Positions 11,434 through 24,403 are shown, numbered from the stretch's first letter. The stretch: 64,000 bases of DNA from Papilionanthe hookeriana x Papilionanthe teres (GCA_022702705.1 CM040431.1:28259185-28323184), one strand, 5' to 3'. Numbers and translations are program-made. Notes: a model not told the origin generated them from the sequence alone.

Positions 11434-11462
<29 letters not shown>
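11430..11462. repeat. (AC)n microsatellite
   Basis: Lies between the two tRNA-like modules. Confidence 0.97.
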
Positions 11463-11466
<4 letters not shown>

Positions 11467-11535
11467 GATGATTCGAACCTGTGACCTAAGTGAACTTACG
11501 CAGAGTTGCTCTACCAACACATCAAAGCTCGTGAC
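11463..11535 (-). repeat. tRNA-like module 2 (SINE-head-like), minus strand
   Basis: The reverse complement contains 'TTGGTAGAGCAACTCTGC' (box A plus D-arm like) and, 36 bases from GGTAGAGC to the next motif, 'GGTTCGAATC' (a near-perfect box B / T-arm). It is followed on the other side by another AC run (about 11533-11551). tRNA-derived SINE heads and degenerate tRNA copies both look like this; no cloverleaf is obvious. Confidence 0.55.
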
Positions 11536-11551
11536 ACACACACACACACAC

Positions 11552-13840
11552 ATGCAAATTTCCCGATAAATTCAACATGACTGAAATGGGAGGTGAGGTG
11601 GCGCGGAGAAAGAAAACCAGGAGTTTAGTCCAACCTATTTTATCAAGCTTGACACAAAAGATCTTAGATCAGCGCAAGATCCAAATAATATCTAAAAAAA
11701 TTCCACCATTAAATAGCCCAATAACTAGGGTTGTAAATGAGGAGACGTTATTCCATACGGACCACGCACGCAGCACTGTGTGCGAAATAACACGCTAGTA
11801 ACTTCAATTTGAGGTTATTGGAGGGTTATTCACAAGTTATTAGATATTTGAGTTATTTGTAGGTTACTGTTTAGATTTATTCACGGGTTATTACTCGGAT
11901 ATTGCATGGTTATTGGGAGCTGCATGCAGAGGTTGCGTACATCTTCCGTATACAATACTTCTCCGTAAATGAGCCATCTCACTCGATGAATATTCAAACT
12001 GAGGTTGATTAATACTCGATCAAGATGATCAAATTAATAATAAATAAATTTTAAATTTTTTAAAAGATTAAAGTCAAATAAATAAAATTTAAACACAATC
12101 AAAATTATTTATTTATATTCACAAACAAACTCATTGTTATTAACAAGTTGTTAGTAAATGCTCCATAGTAACTTCGATGTTGACTTCTATTATATATGAT
12201 ATATTTTTAAATAAATATTGATAAACTAGAATTTATTTAACTTTATACTTAATAATAATATTTCATACTTTAATGCCAATATGGAATTTAATTTAACACA
12301 ATTCCATTTCATTTTTTATGTCAAAAATAACTTATTAGCACTTATTTATACTATCGGATTGCAAGATTGCTTACTTGCAAATTACTATCTTATTTAATTG
12401 ATTTAAAAATGTTAGATTAATTCAATATTTATTAAGTTCCATGTTTATTAAATTTGTAGAGTCATTTGTTAATTACTTTATAGAAAACTAACCACTTATT
12501 TGAATTTTAGAATATTAATTAATTTTTTGCAGTACGAGTTCAATTAATATAAATAAATCAAGACAATATGAATATATGTGAATATTCTATTTGAGCTCAA
12601 GCCGAACATGAGCAACTTATAATATAGCCAGGTCAAGTCCAATCATGGAGCTAACATGGGTAACTTATGATAGCCAGGTCATGTCAAGTTCAAGACATAC
12701 TCAGCTCAATTATAGCCCTACAAATAATATATTTAGGGGTGAAAGAAAGAAAAATGCAAATTTCCAAAATAACTTGGTCTAAATATAAAAGCAATCAAGA
12801 ATAAATGGGTACCCGATAAAACTATAGGTTCGAGTACGTAAGAACTTGATCTTATTGATAGATTTCTAATTACTATGATAGAGCTATAATTATATTGCTA
12901 AATTTCATATTATACTATAAATACATTTTAATCGAATCCGAATAATATTCAAAATGTCTCATAACTAATTCTTCATATCATGGTATTAAAGAATTTAATG
13001 GATGATGTACACTAAATATGCAATTTGGGTTGCATGCTTAGAAGACCATGTGAACTTACCATGAATCACGGCACATGACTTTTAAAGCAATTCATCCAAG
13101 TTCAGAGGCACTTGACTTAACAAAGAATTTCTTTTTATAAGAATCAACTTGAATTTTTTTTTTATGATGTACATAGATACATATCACTTGATGAATACTT
13201 AATTTTTTTAATGTGAATAATATTATTTATTTTTAGCCCAAATGATGTAGAGCAATAAGCCGTTGTTTAGGGGCTAGCTTTTTAATATGAAGTAAATGAA
13301 ATATTTATCCTCATATAAACGTTCTTTTCCATGCAAATATCACAATGATTTATGCATTACAATAATTGAACATTTAAAGCCACAGGAAATAAATGTATGT
13401 TGATTTATTTTCATGGACTTTAAGCACAAAGCATTACACATGATGAGATTCAATATGTGAGCAAATTTATGTGCAAGTAAAGCCACAAGATTTTAATATG
13501 ACTATAAGGAACAACATACATAAAATTTAGAAAAAAATGTTCCCCGCAAAATGGTAAGATCTTTAATTTCAGAGTATTGAAAGCATGGTAAACATTCTGA
13601 GCATGCAAGAGAAAGTGAAACCTTCCTCAAACGGTTGGAAACTCCCGAATTTTGCTTTATGAAATGGGTTGCTAGCTCCCTTAGTTATGAGCTCTACTTG
13701 CCCATAAACTAGTGTTCCCTTTTATCTCCCAATATTTATATAGAAATTTCATTTAACTAGCCATTTTGAAATTAGAGCTTTTCATTATACTTATTGTTGA
13801 ATCCTTTTAGAACATAGGGCCTAATATTGTTTGTGAGAAG
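11552..13840. other. AT-rich intergenic DNA, no gene seen
   Basis: I see no domain-bearing ORF. A short ORF at 11577-11798 is unsupported. A local imperfect repeat with 'agccaggtcaagtc'/'agccaggtcatgtc' lies at about 12600-12690. Confidence 0.5.
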
Positions 13841-13950
13841 ATTTTGTTTTTATGTGGAAGATATATGGAAGATGATAATGGATGTGTTGCTAGAGCTCAT
13901 GCTTCTCATTCTCTATTTTCGTTTGATTCCCAGGCTGTCAAGATTAGCTT

Positions 13951-13970
13951 AGAGAGAGAGAGAGAGAGAG
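13951..13970. repeat. (GA)n microsatellite
   Basis: Run of GA units inside an otherwise unremarkable 84-codon ORF (13844-14098) that I do not support as a gene. Confidence 0.9.
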
Positions 13971-14099
13971 TCCCTTTTCGAGGTTTTGAAAAGATGAGAG
14001 CCCTAGAGAGGCCCTTTGACCTTCCTTTTGTGCACGAGAGAAAAAAATATAAAAAATTACATTCTATATGGTATTGTGCCTGTCTAGAGTCTTTGTGAA

Positions 14100-17000
14100 A
14101 GGAATGTGATACTGGATTTAGGTGGCGCCTTAAGTAAGGATTGTCACCTGTCTTTATAGATAATTATTTTTAATTCTTCTTAAATTCAGAATCACCAGTC
14201 TATTTGATCATCGTTTTAGAATTTCCTTTTCCAAGGAGTCATCTTACTTGAATTGTCGGAATGACTTAGAGAAGATGAGAGATCGAAAAATGGGAAAATA
14301 AGATGAAAACTAGGCATACAATATTGTTTAAAAAGAATCATGGAGTGCATATGTAAGATAAACCTCGTATGATATGTCAAGAGTGTGTGTCCATGCAGGA
14401 TCATATTGAGACTCTTTAAATAGAATATCCATTGAAGAATATCTACATAAGCTATCTAAGTAACCGGAGAACGAAAACTAATATTTTTATTCTGGAGTCA
14501 AGATAAATTCTCAAAGGGATGTATACCTTTGTTTAATTACATCTTGGTGGATGCCAAAGAATACTCTCGATTTAAGGGATTCTGCTTATGTTCAAGTGAG
14601 TACTAGTAAAGGGATGTGTCAAATGATGACTATCTCACAAGAGCATCCCTATGCCTTCAGAGCTGTCACCGAGCCAAACTGCCACAGAGTGTGTGTCTCA
14701 TGGTCTCATATAAATAGTGGCTCCCCAGCATTCGAGGTATATGAAATAACAATATAGTATCACAGATTCCACTCTATGTATTCAGACCTAACTTGGCCAT
14801 AAAGGTAGAGGGTGAATCACCGTATTCCAAATGGGCAGCGACAAGTCCACAATCGGGGTCTACAAGACGACATCAATGAATTGTCAAAGGAATGATAGGG
14901 ATTAAAAGGCGTATATTAATAGAAAGGTAAATCAACCCAATCAGGTAAAGATAGTCGGTTCAGGATATCATGAATCCGTCATCCTAAGCTATTAAGATCA
15001 TAAGTCTATCTGGACGTAAAGGTAGTCGACCCAACCTGACCAGAGATCCCTTATCAGTAATCCATGAATTGCGTCATCCAAGGGAATCCTAATAACCATA
15101 AGGTCAAGAGAAGGAAACTCTATGTTCTATGATCCTTTATAGGTAGATTATGTTGAGGTAGGAATTATACTCACCAAAAGGATGAGGAAGCCATTGGAGT
15201 AGAAAGAGAAGAGATGTACGACTATAAAGCCAAGACACTCTCACAAAGGAGTTATACCCCATATGGGCCGGGGAAGCCTCTAACACCCTATGCTTGGTTA
15301 ACAAACACGTAAGTAGAAATCTTATGCTTTTCCAGGTGGGTTAAAAAACACATTGAATTTTCCTTAGAACAGGCAAATATGATGCAATTTGTTAACAAGT
15401 CCTAAAGTGGAAGCCCTATTAGAGATGACTTGGGTTATAGCCATGCTATGCAAACCATTTTAAATCCGGCTTGAAGGTCATGCAGGCATGTAGAAGCAAG
15501 TTTTAAAGAAAGTTTCAACATTTTAATATTAAATATTGATTACTCCTGATCTCTTATTATTAGAATTTTTTTATAAAGATATATTTTAGGTATTTAGGAA
15601 TCCTAAATTGCATTTCCAAATGATTCCCAGATAAATCACAATCAGTAAGAAAGCAAAAGAGGTAGCACCCTATAGAAAGTAAAGAAAGCCAAGTGAATGA
15701 AATAATAATATATTGAATGCCCCGGAAAATAAAAGATGATCAGACTCCACATATACATGCCTAATCCTAACTCTTTACATCAACAAATATTCAAAATTAA
15801 TGTACAAGTTATGAGCAACTACTCTTCATCCCCGCCACATGAATCCACGCATCGAGCATTTCAAACCCATGTTCGTACCTTTTTTTTTGATACAAACTAT
15901 GGATAGGGACTTTAAAAAGGCACATGGTAAAAGTTTAAAGAAAGACAAAACTTGCGAAATAGAATTAGGATTGGCTATTTCATACAACATGAAATAGATC
16001 ATGTTTGGGGGGAAGAGAGCTTAACAACACCTGTAGAAAAGATGTTAGCATAAATCATGACAACTCTTTCCTCATTATTCATGGCTCTCTGCAAGAAGAT
16101 CACCCCTAAATATGCTAGTGCACATTCTCAAACCCAGTAAACATGCAAAGCAACACAAAAAAATATGTGGCTAGGGCGCAAACTAAGGAACAATAACAAG
16201 GCATATGAAAAATCTAGCTACACCCTAACCCTAGTCTAGCAAGCATTTGGAAAGGAGGTGGTCTGGTCACATAGGATGGTGGATGTTTTTGTTGGGGTCA
16301 CCGAACTCGACTCCATCCTAAAGATCCAAGAGTTCTAAGGACTGCCACCATATGCAGATTTTATGCAAGTAAAAGCTTTTAAATGGTTGGCCTTATGTAT
16401 GGCCTAAGTTATTAATATATTAATTTTAAAATAGGTTTTAGAATATGATACATATAAGTTAAAAAAATATAAATTTCTACCCTTCTAACATTATCATAAG
16501 GAAATAAAAGCCTAGTTGACACATATTAGACCTCTGGAACCTAGCACAAACATATGCGTGCTGATCGAGAAGTAATAATTCACATTGCTCGTTGAGATGT
16601 CCTCGCAAGAAATACTCATTAAAGAATCACGACCAATTGTTCACTCAACTAACAAGTTTGATTTACTGTCAAGATGATCAAGTAATGCATATGCAAACAT
16701 GTAAAATGATTCAGTGCATTGTGACTGCTTTATTAAAGTAAGAGCGATCACTAGTGATACACTAGAGGAGTCAACATGATGTAACTATTATATCGAGGTG
16801 TGAGAAATCACATCAAATACTAGATGAATCTAAACTATCATCGAGATTAACAAGCATTCATCATGCACATGTGGTGACATATGCTAGTGACAAAAATACT
16901 AGATGTGCATATGAAAATGTGGGACAAACCATACACACATACACAAATGATATCAAGATTGGTTGCATAGCCTGGAAAAAATTCACCTCGCCACAAATAT

Positions 17001-17268
17001 ATCCAGAAAAGCACATGCAAATGAGTAGACATACAAAGTGCATGAAAAACACAGGTGAGATGAAATACACATGACAAGCCAAGGTAGTATCATGGTTGTC
17101 GGGTAGTATGAGCCGTGCACTAAATGGGTTCAGGGGCTAAGAAGCATGATCCATGCTATGTGAGAATCATACAACCATGGGAATACATATTGTGTGCTAG
17201 GAGAGGCTAAGAAGTGTGACCTGTACCGAGCGGTACGATGTGATATGCCCATGACACATACGGATGAT
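14100..17268. other. Intergenic DNA, no gene seen
   Basis: It contains only short, unsupported ORFs. Around 14.9-15.1 kb there are two related stretches ('aaagatagtcggttcagg' and 'aaaggtagtcgacccaacc'), and around 17.1-17.25 kb an imperfect duplication ('ggctaagaagcatgatcc'/'ggctaagaagtgtgacct'). These are probably old repeat debris. Confidence 0.45.
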
Positions 17269-17639
17269 TGATCCATGAAAAAAAGTACCTATTTTTAGTG
17301 TGCATTTCATGCTAATTTTATGCACATTTTTAAAGATATTACACTTTAAAGGAAGAAATTTTGCATATTTTTGTTTTCAAGTATAAAAATATGATTTTAG
17401 AGAAAATGAAACAAAAACTATGCAATTTTGAGCCAAAAATAAGCAAATAAGAAAATTCTGATTTGATATATATTGATGTCTTTCTATGCTTAATATCTTT
17501 TATATTTCTCACATATTTTTGAATGAAATTATACTTTTGAGAAAGGTTTTTTTTATGTCTATTTTATAGGTGAAGATGTTAGGAACACAACACAACTGAA
17601 ATGGGGCGAAACAAAGTTGAAACGAAGCCAAACAGAGCA

Positions 17640-17995
17640 AAACAGTGGAGTTGCGCACAGGGCGGCGCCTAGGCGCCAAACCCGGCGCCCAGGCGCCAGT
17701 GACGACGAGAAAACGGCGCCTAGGGGCCAGAATCAAGGCATAGGCGCCAGAATCATCCAGAAACGATTATTGGACGAATTTTTGACGACTTTGGAAGTTA
17801 TTTTGACGGTGTTAAGTAGTCTCTAGTCCTTCTAGAAGCCTGGAAATTATTCTTAATATATAGGACAAGTGATACAATGTATCTGGACACTTTGGAAAGG
17901 TTTTAACCGTGAAGAGGTGCGACCCAAAGTGAAGGGGTGTGAAGACTTGATCACAGGAGTCTGGCGCCAGATCCCGGCGCCTAGGCGCCAGAGTC
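17640..17995. repeat. GGCGCCTAGGCGCC module of L-a
   Basis: Several copies of the near-palindrome GGCGCC(T/C)AGGCGCC within the U3 part, upstream of the TATA box. They stand out sharply from the AT-rich surroundings. Confidence 0.85.
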
Positions 17996-18067
17996 AGTTT
18001 CTAGAAGATTCAATGAATGTGGACTACTTTTAAAGAGGTGCCTTAAGCAACCCTTGGCCATTTTCAG

Positions 18068-18082
18068 AGCTCTATAAATAGA
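18068..18082 (+). promoter_or_regulatory. TATA box of L-a
   Basis: CTCTATAAATAGAAG, followed by a pyrimidine-rich leader (18115-18135). L-e (minus) and L-f have CTCTATAAATAGAAG and CTATATAAAGAAG at the same relative place. Confidence 0.6.
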
Positions 18083-19969
18083 AGCCCATTCTACAGAGAA
18101 AATTGCACCCTATAGTCTCTTTCTTCTCCCTCAGTCACTTTAGTCATTTTAGAGTCATTTTAGAGTCATGAAGATGTAGATTTCTATATCTTATAGAGAG
18201 ATTGGTGAGGGATTTTGAGATATTTATGTAAGGAATGTACGAGCGGCGCATAGATCGTTGGGAGACTTTAGTGGAGAGATCTTCTTCTTTCCTTCAGAGG
18301 GAAAAAACTAAGTATTGTGTTCTTCATTCTCTTGTAATTGTTGTAAACACTTTCTAGTAGATTTTCTTTGCCTTAAACCGAGTTTTCTGTCGTGATTTAT
18401 CCATGTTTCGTAAGTGATTTTCTTTACTCTTTCTTTTAAATGAAGTAGTGGCATGTGTAGGAAAATCATTTTTATGGTAGAATTAACTATTAAATGTTTC
18501 TAGGTGACATATAGTTGCATAAATATAATAGAATACTAATGAAATAAGTTCCTTGTTGGCAGTTAAATTATTACATAATTCTATCAACCCATTTACTTCT
18601 TATGCCATTATTTTCATTTACTTTTGTTTCGCAATGAAATAGATGCATGTTTAGGAATTAAGATTTGCTTAGATATTCTCTTATTAAATTATGGTGATGA
18701 TATTCATATCGGATCTTCATTTACTTTACAAATTGATCACTTGTATTGTTAAAACCTGTTGAAGAATTCTGAGACCTATCCGGAGATGAGTTCTTAACTA
18801 GTAGATATCACATGAATCCTTGGGTAATCGAAAGCTTTATGCGGGTTATTCAAGGTGAAGTGCAAATAAATAGGGAGATATTGTTTATTGGGCGTAGAAT
18901 TAATTAGTTTTTAGAGTGACAGACTAAATTCTAATAATTTGGTTTATAGAAAGGGAATGGGTCACTGGTAAGGCCTACCATAACCACCCTTGGACATCTA
19001 GTAGTGTGAGCCTAGATTAACCCATTATACTAATAAAACATCCTGAACCGATCTATAGATTAGCCAATGTTCTTTATGACTCGACCAAAGAGTAAAGAAT
19101 AGGATTGCTTCTATTTGACACTACTACATAAAATTCTAAGCATCTCTTTCCTACACATTATCTATGTAATTGCAAGAGAAAAGTAGTTTTTAATATCTCA
19201 AAATTCTCCAAACCAATTTATCCATAAGATATCTTTTTATTTAAGAACTTTATTTAGCATTAGTTATTAAAAAACCTATTTTAATCAACATTCCAAATTT
19301 AGGCCTTATAGAAATAGACTAGAATTAGCCTAAAGGATTGCTTACCTCACTTCTCTGTGTGATCGATACTGGGGTTATAAAAGAAAACCCTATATTATTT
19401 GAAACGATACGTATACTTGCGTAGTACCCCTAGTGTGTAAAATATTTTCTAAAATTTTATAATATTTTAATTTTATACACTAGCTGCTATTTATAAATTG
19501 GGTCAAGTTTTTGGCCATCTTTTGGAAGAAAAAATTACTGCGTTATTGCGGGTTAGGTCAATGATGCCATTGGAAGTGAGGTAGTATGACTCTTATTAGG
19601 GAGAGTCATACACCAAATATACTTGATGAGCAAACTAACCACTCACAAGATATGTGACTATTTTTACATGAGCTCATGTGAAGATATCAAGCATGCACGA
19701 CATGAAAAATAAAAAACTATACAAGAAGACATGTAAAGACATATGAAGGTAAATGAATACATGCACAAGATGGTGCAAACTGACATGTGAAAAATGTCAG
19801 AGGTGAATGCAAAGAGCATTGGACCCAAGTGAGGAGCAAATGCTTGATATGAACGTATGAGGACATATACTTATAGATACATATTAAGATGCTTGCACAA
19901 ATGCAAGAGTGAATTTACTAAGGCAAGCAAGACAAAAATGCACCCAAATAATGTAATCATTTAATTAGA

Positions 19970-20530
19970 TGTGGTCGATCCATCGATTGATCGATCAAGT
20001 CAACTAAGATTGATCATTCCATTCATCAGACTAGAGGGCAAGACCTATCAAATTGTCCAAAAGTGATTGATCAACCGATTGGACCGGAGGCGGCCATCAG
20101 TCAAGTTGATCGAAACAAATCTATCAATAAATCATACTGAAGGTTGTATTCAAGTAGACCAAGAGTGATTGATTAACTGATCGACAGATCAGACCAGAGG
20201 TGGCCAATCGGTCAAGTCAATTGAGAGTGATCGATCGAAGGATCGGACCAAAGGCAGCCGACCAATCAAGTCGACTGGAAGTGATCGATCAAATGATTAA
20301 ACTAGCAATGACTGACCAGTTAGGTCGATTGATGAATTGGACCAAATGTGGCTGATCAATCAAGTTGACTGAGGGTGATCGATCTACTGATTGGATCAGA
20401 GGTGATAAATCAGACAAGTTAGGTGAGAGTGACTGGTCGATCAGACAAGCTAGGGCGGTCAATCGGTCATGCTGGTCAAGAAACTCAATTGGGCCGATCC
20501 GAAGTAAGCAACTAATCGAAAACATACACA
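19970..20530. repeat. Degenerate ~54-bp GATCGAT minisatellite
   Basis: Recurring unit of the form AGTGATCGATCAA..GATTGGACC.AAGGTGGC.GATCAATCAAGT.GACTG. At least six diverged copies are visible, with spacing of about 50-57 bp. Confidence 0.65.
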
Positions 20531-20639
20531 AAAATTAATATATTTATGCATACATTTTAAAATCATGCCATGAAAATGAAATGAATGCAATCACATGCAA
20601 AATGAAACCCGATCATACTTGATGGCAAACTGAGCTTAA

Positions 20640-22555
20640 ACTAACAATCTCACAAGAATCTAGGGTGGATGAAGATGTGTAGTAACCCTTTGTTACTCAG
20701 CATAACGAAGGTCCTACCTCTAATGGCTCAACGAAGCCACACGTTTCTTTCCATAAAAGGAAAATCTTCAAAAGAAGGAGAATTTTCCTTATGGAAAATT
20801 AACTTCGTACCCTAGGGAATGAAAAAGTCAGGAAAGCCCTTTGGAGGTTTTCATCCCTTTCATCAAGAGTGAAACCACCGAAGCAACCATAAACTTATCG
20901 TAATTACAACCATATGGGATTAAGAACTAGGGCTTAAGAAAATCTCGTGGATTCATGAGGGATCACAAAAGAAAGATCTCTAACCTAGCGGTTTCGCTCT
21001 AAGACAAAACCTAGGCTTAAATCTCTAATACATAGACATATGTGGCTTGCTAATGAAGAAGTTAACCAAGTTTTAGAGGATATATACCTTTGTGTTTGTT
21101 GTAGAAGCTTCTCTCAGCTTGCTCGAAGCTCCTTTAATGTCGAAAGAAAGGATAAAGATCTCCTTCTTAAAGAAAGCTCAAGAATCTCCTCAAAGGACTC
21201 TTTGAAGCACTCCCTCACTTTTCTTAAGAAATGATGGAACAAGGAGAAAGAGGAAGATCTTAACCAAAAGGTTCCTTAAAAAATCTCTCCAATAGGAGAA
21301 AATATCCTTAAGCCTAATGGAAGAGGAAGATAAGATTAAGAGGATGAATAGGTAGAAGAGGAAGCTTACCAAGAGCTCTCCTCCTTCCCAAAAGCTTTCT
21401 CTCTCACCAGGAAAAGCTCCTCTAAAAACTCTCTCCAATAAAAGCTCTCTTCCTCTGGTTAATCTCCTTGTCCATGGAAAATATCGCCCGCCGCTCAATG
21501 ATCCCCTTTCAAAAATGGCCAAAAGCTCCATTAACTTAACTTTAGTCCCTTTCAAATGTGGCAAAAGACCCAGGTAAATGGAGTGATTTTTCCCTCACAT
21601 GTAATGCATGCATGCTTCCCTCCATCTAAGCTAGCAACATTGCATTATTAGCACCAAACTTGGTTAAGTGCCTAAGATTGGGCACCTAAGCTCCACTCTC
21701 TTGGGTGCAAAACAATATTCTTGGAGCTTAAGTGACTAAACCAAGCACTTAGGCGACATGCTGGGCGCTTAAGTGCCCCAGACTAGGCGCCCGAGCTCCT
21801 AACTCTCTGGAATGGAGCTGTGAGTGCTAAGGCACCCAAACTTGGCACATAGGCACCAGACTGGGCGCACACGTACCCAAGACAAGGCACATTCGGTTAG
21901 CTCTAAAAAATGATTTTTTGCCTCCTGTGAGCCAGAGTTCGTGCAGGTGGTTTCTATCGATCCTAAAACTGTTGGAGATTATTTGTAAATGAAATATGGT
22001 CTCATAGCATTAAAATGAACATCTGAGATACATCGTATCAGATTGAAATTTACGGCTGAGACCAAATATGATCGGAGTGGTCCAAACCTCTGTTTTATGC
22101 CCGAATGTCCGTTGAAGGGTTTTTATATATTTTTAAGCTAAGTGAAATCACACATCACTAAAATATGACCCCATAAGTTGAATATGTCATTCGATAGTTT
22201 TTTATATCATAGATTTTAGTGTTGATGGGCATCCGGGGCCACCGTACGGGTGCGTCGGTCTGAACCCTAATCATCTCAAAATGCACATGGGAGGGTTCTT
22301 TGACTGGATTTAACCCCATGAGGCTCCAAATTCATGAAGCATAGTACTAAAACACTAAAATGGATAACAAATGTGTCCTATGTCAAATCTAATGCCACTC
22401 AACGGTGAACTCTCCTAGTTAAAGCTAAATCAATATCAACCCCAGTTTTGTGTTTAAAACATGTATCCAAATGTCCTAATGGATGCCTTGAACTACGGAG
22501 GACTGTGGATGAGTGAAATATATTTTTGTAGCATCCAAGTGAGTGATAACTTCAG
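20640..22555 (-). mobile_element. Possible further LTR-like relic with GGCGC module
   Basis: A purine/pyrimidine-skewed stretch (21.1-21.5 kb) lies next to a cluster of GGCGC/GGCAC words with inverted partners (21.65-21.90 kb), much like the U3 module of the L LTRs but with different flanks. No termini or target duplication were found. The 124-codon minus ORF at 21190-21564 has no recognisable domain. A different gypsy or copia LTR is the likeliest source. Confidence 0.3.
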
Positions 22556-22559
22556 TAGG

Positions 22560-23260
22560 TGGGCTCAACTCAACCACTTTAGTTGATGGGCTTAGCTTGA
22601 CACATTAGTAGTTGAGCTCAGATTGACTACTTCGGTAGATGGGCTTAGCTAAACTAGTTTAGCAGGTGGGCTTAGCTTGAAAAGACTCAATCTACAGATA
22701 TGGGCCTCCAAACTTCATAATTCATGTTAATCTCTCCACCGTTACCCAAAAAAATTCCTTATTACATTATATTGTTATATTTGGGTATAGATTGAAAATG
22801 ACTCGATCTATGGATATGGGCCTCCAAAGCTCATAATGCATGTCAATCTCTGTGACGTTTTCCTGGAAAGTGCGTTATTAGATTATATAACTATATTTGG
22901 ATATATATTTAGTTTTCTGATTGTCTTATCACTTCAACAGGTGGGCTTAGCTTGAAAGTGACTTGATTTATGGATATGGGCCTCCAAAGCTAATAATGCA
23001 CGTTAATTTCTGTGAAGTTTCCTTGAAAAGTGCCTTTAGAGTATGCAGCTATATTTGGGTATACATTTAGTTTCATGAATCTCTTATCACTTCAACAGGC
23101 TGGCTTAGCTTTTAAATGAGTCGATCTATGGATATGGGCTTCCAAAGCTCTTAATGCATGTTAATGTTCGTGACGTTCCCATAAAAAGTACCTTTAGAGT
23201 CCATAACTATATTTGTGTATGCTTCTAATTTCCTGATTCTCTTATTTCTTCTGCTATGAA
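22560..23260. repeat. Tandem repeat, ~159-bp unit, about 3.5-4 copies
   Basis: The block 'gatatgggcctccaaa' occurs at 22698, 22813, 22973 and 23131 (spacings 115, 160 and 158). It is flanked each time by 'gcttagctt..a' upstream and 'aatgcatgttaat..ctgtgacgtt' downstream. The first copy is shortened. Confidence 0.85.
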
Positions 23261-24258
23261 CTATGAGAGGAATGAGAGAATGAAGATTCTTGTTTTGAAT
23301 GACCTCAGAAATATTCATAAAAATGAAAATATTCATTTCTTGTTGTAATTTACACACGGTTGATATTTACATGTACATCACATTTTATGTTATAAACTCA
23401 TGCATGAAAATGTGTATTTTACTTTTAAAAGGTATTAATAGCCATATTGTTGACGTGCTGTTAAAAATTTTGAGGGATATGCGTGTAAATAATGTCTGTG
23501 CTAGAATTGCAAATATATAAGAATTGTGTGGTATATATGCAAATGCCCCGGATTTAAAATAACATATTATTTGTGTTTCAGCCATAATAATCATTTTAAT
23601 TATAGTTAAAATTGAATCATGATTCCTTTTGTTTTTTAAGAACAGAATGGTTCAACAGAGTGCAAGCATAGTATGAAAGAAGTAAGCGATATTTGGAAGA
23701 ATAATTGTAAGAGCCGTAATTTTCAAATTTTGAATTTTATACTTGGCTCATCTAAATCAAATGAGTGCCTAAATGTGTCATTTAATAAGCTCATAAATGA
23801 ACTTTCACATGATTGTGAAAATGAAATATAATCTTACAGACTTATAATAATAAAAAAATAACATAAATTGAAAGAGTCCAAAGTTAAGCTATTTACTAAG
23901 TGCATTAATGTAGCTATAACCTTCTAGTAGGAATATAAGCTTGTTCACCATGTCCCGAAGTCAAAAGTGTGTGCTAAAATAATACAAATTAACTACTATT
24001 GGTATTTTGTAATGGAAGAAACATTAAAATAACAGTAAAAATGGGATGACACGATTGATGTTAAATAGTTAATTTGGAGGCTGAATTAATTAAATCCCAT
24101 GTGAAATGCATGTGATGCATTCATTGATTAAGCAAAATCGGGTAAACGGATTTCAAGTAAACAATATGTAAAAGTCAATATGCTATGTCACATCACAAAT
24201 TATTACAAATTAATAATCGCTCATAAAAATTTATCATGTGCGCTAATTATATATATCT
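23261..24258. other. AT-rich DNA, no gene seen
   Basis: It contains only small ORFs without recognisable features. Confidence 0.5.
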
Positions 24259-24261
24259 ATA

Positions 24262-24347
24262 GTGTCATCAGTCCCGACCACTTGGTAGATCAGTCTCTTT
24301 GAAAGATGTAGGTCTCTTCAGATCATGAGTTCGAATCTCCTCTTACT
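24262..24347 (+). repeat. tRNA-like module 3 (SINE-head-like)
   Basis: 'ACTTGGTAGATCAGTCTC' (box A / D-arm like) is followed 45 bases on by 'GAGTTCGAATCTCC' (box B / T-arm like). The longer spacing would fit a class II (Ser/Leu-like) ancestor. An AT microsatellite lies about 60 bp downstream, as with the modules at 11.4 kb. Confidence 0.5.
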
Positions 24348-24403
24348 TAGTTTACCTAGAGTAGTAGTAGTCTTCAAATAAGTTAGGACACATGAGTGAG
24401 TTC

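Larger units (their letters stand above)
17269..19505 (+). mobile_element. L-a: Athila/Tat-like LTR with start of internal region
   Basis: Starts TGATCC and ends GGTCA, followed by AGTTTTTGGCCATC. That is a decayed form of the AGTTTTTGGCGCCGTTGCC junction used by Athila/Tat elements, whose primer site pairs with tRNA-Asp. Family landmarks in order: 'ttacactttaaagg', a GC-rich module (17640-17755 and 17960-17995), TATA 'ctctataaatagaag' (about 18070), 'attgggcgtagaatt' (18886), and 'cgtatacttgcgtagtaccc' (19412) before the end. The internal region is lost within about 50 bp. Confidence 0.75.

Noticed and set aside
11463..11535. Functional tRNA gene
   Set aside because: Box A and box B words are present, but no paired acceptor stem or anticodon arm was seen, and the unit is duplicated with microsatellites.
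13844..14098. 84-codon ORF at 13.8 kb
   Set aside because: It contains a GA microsatellite coding Arg-Glu repeats and shows no recognisable domain.
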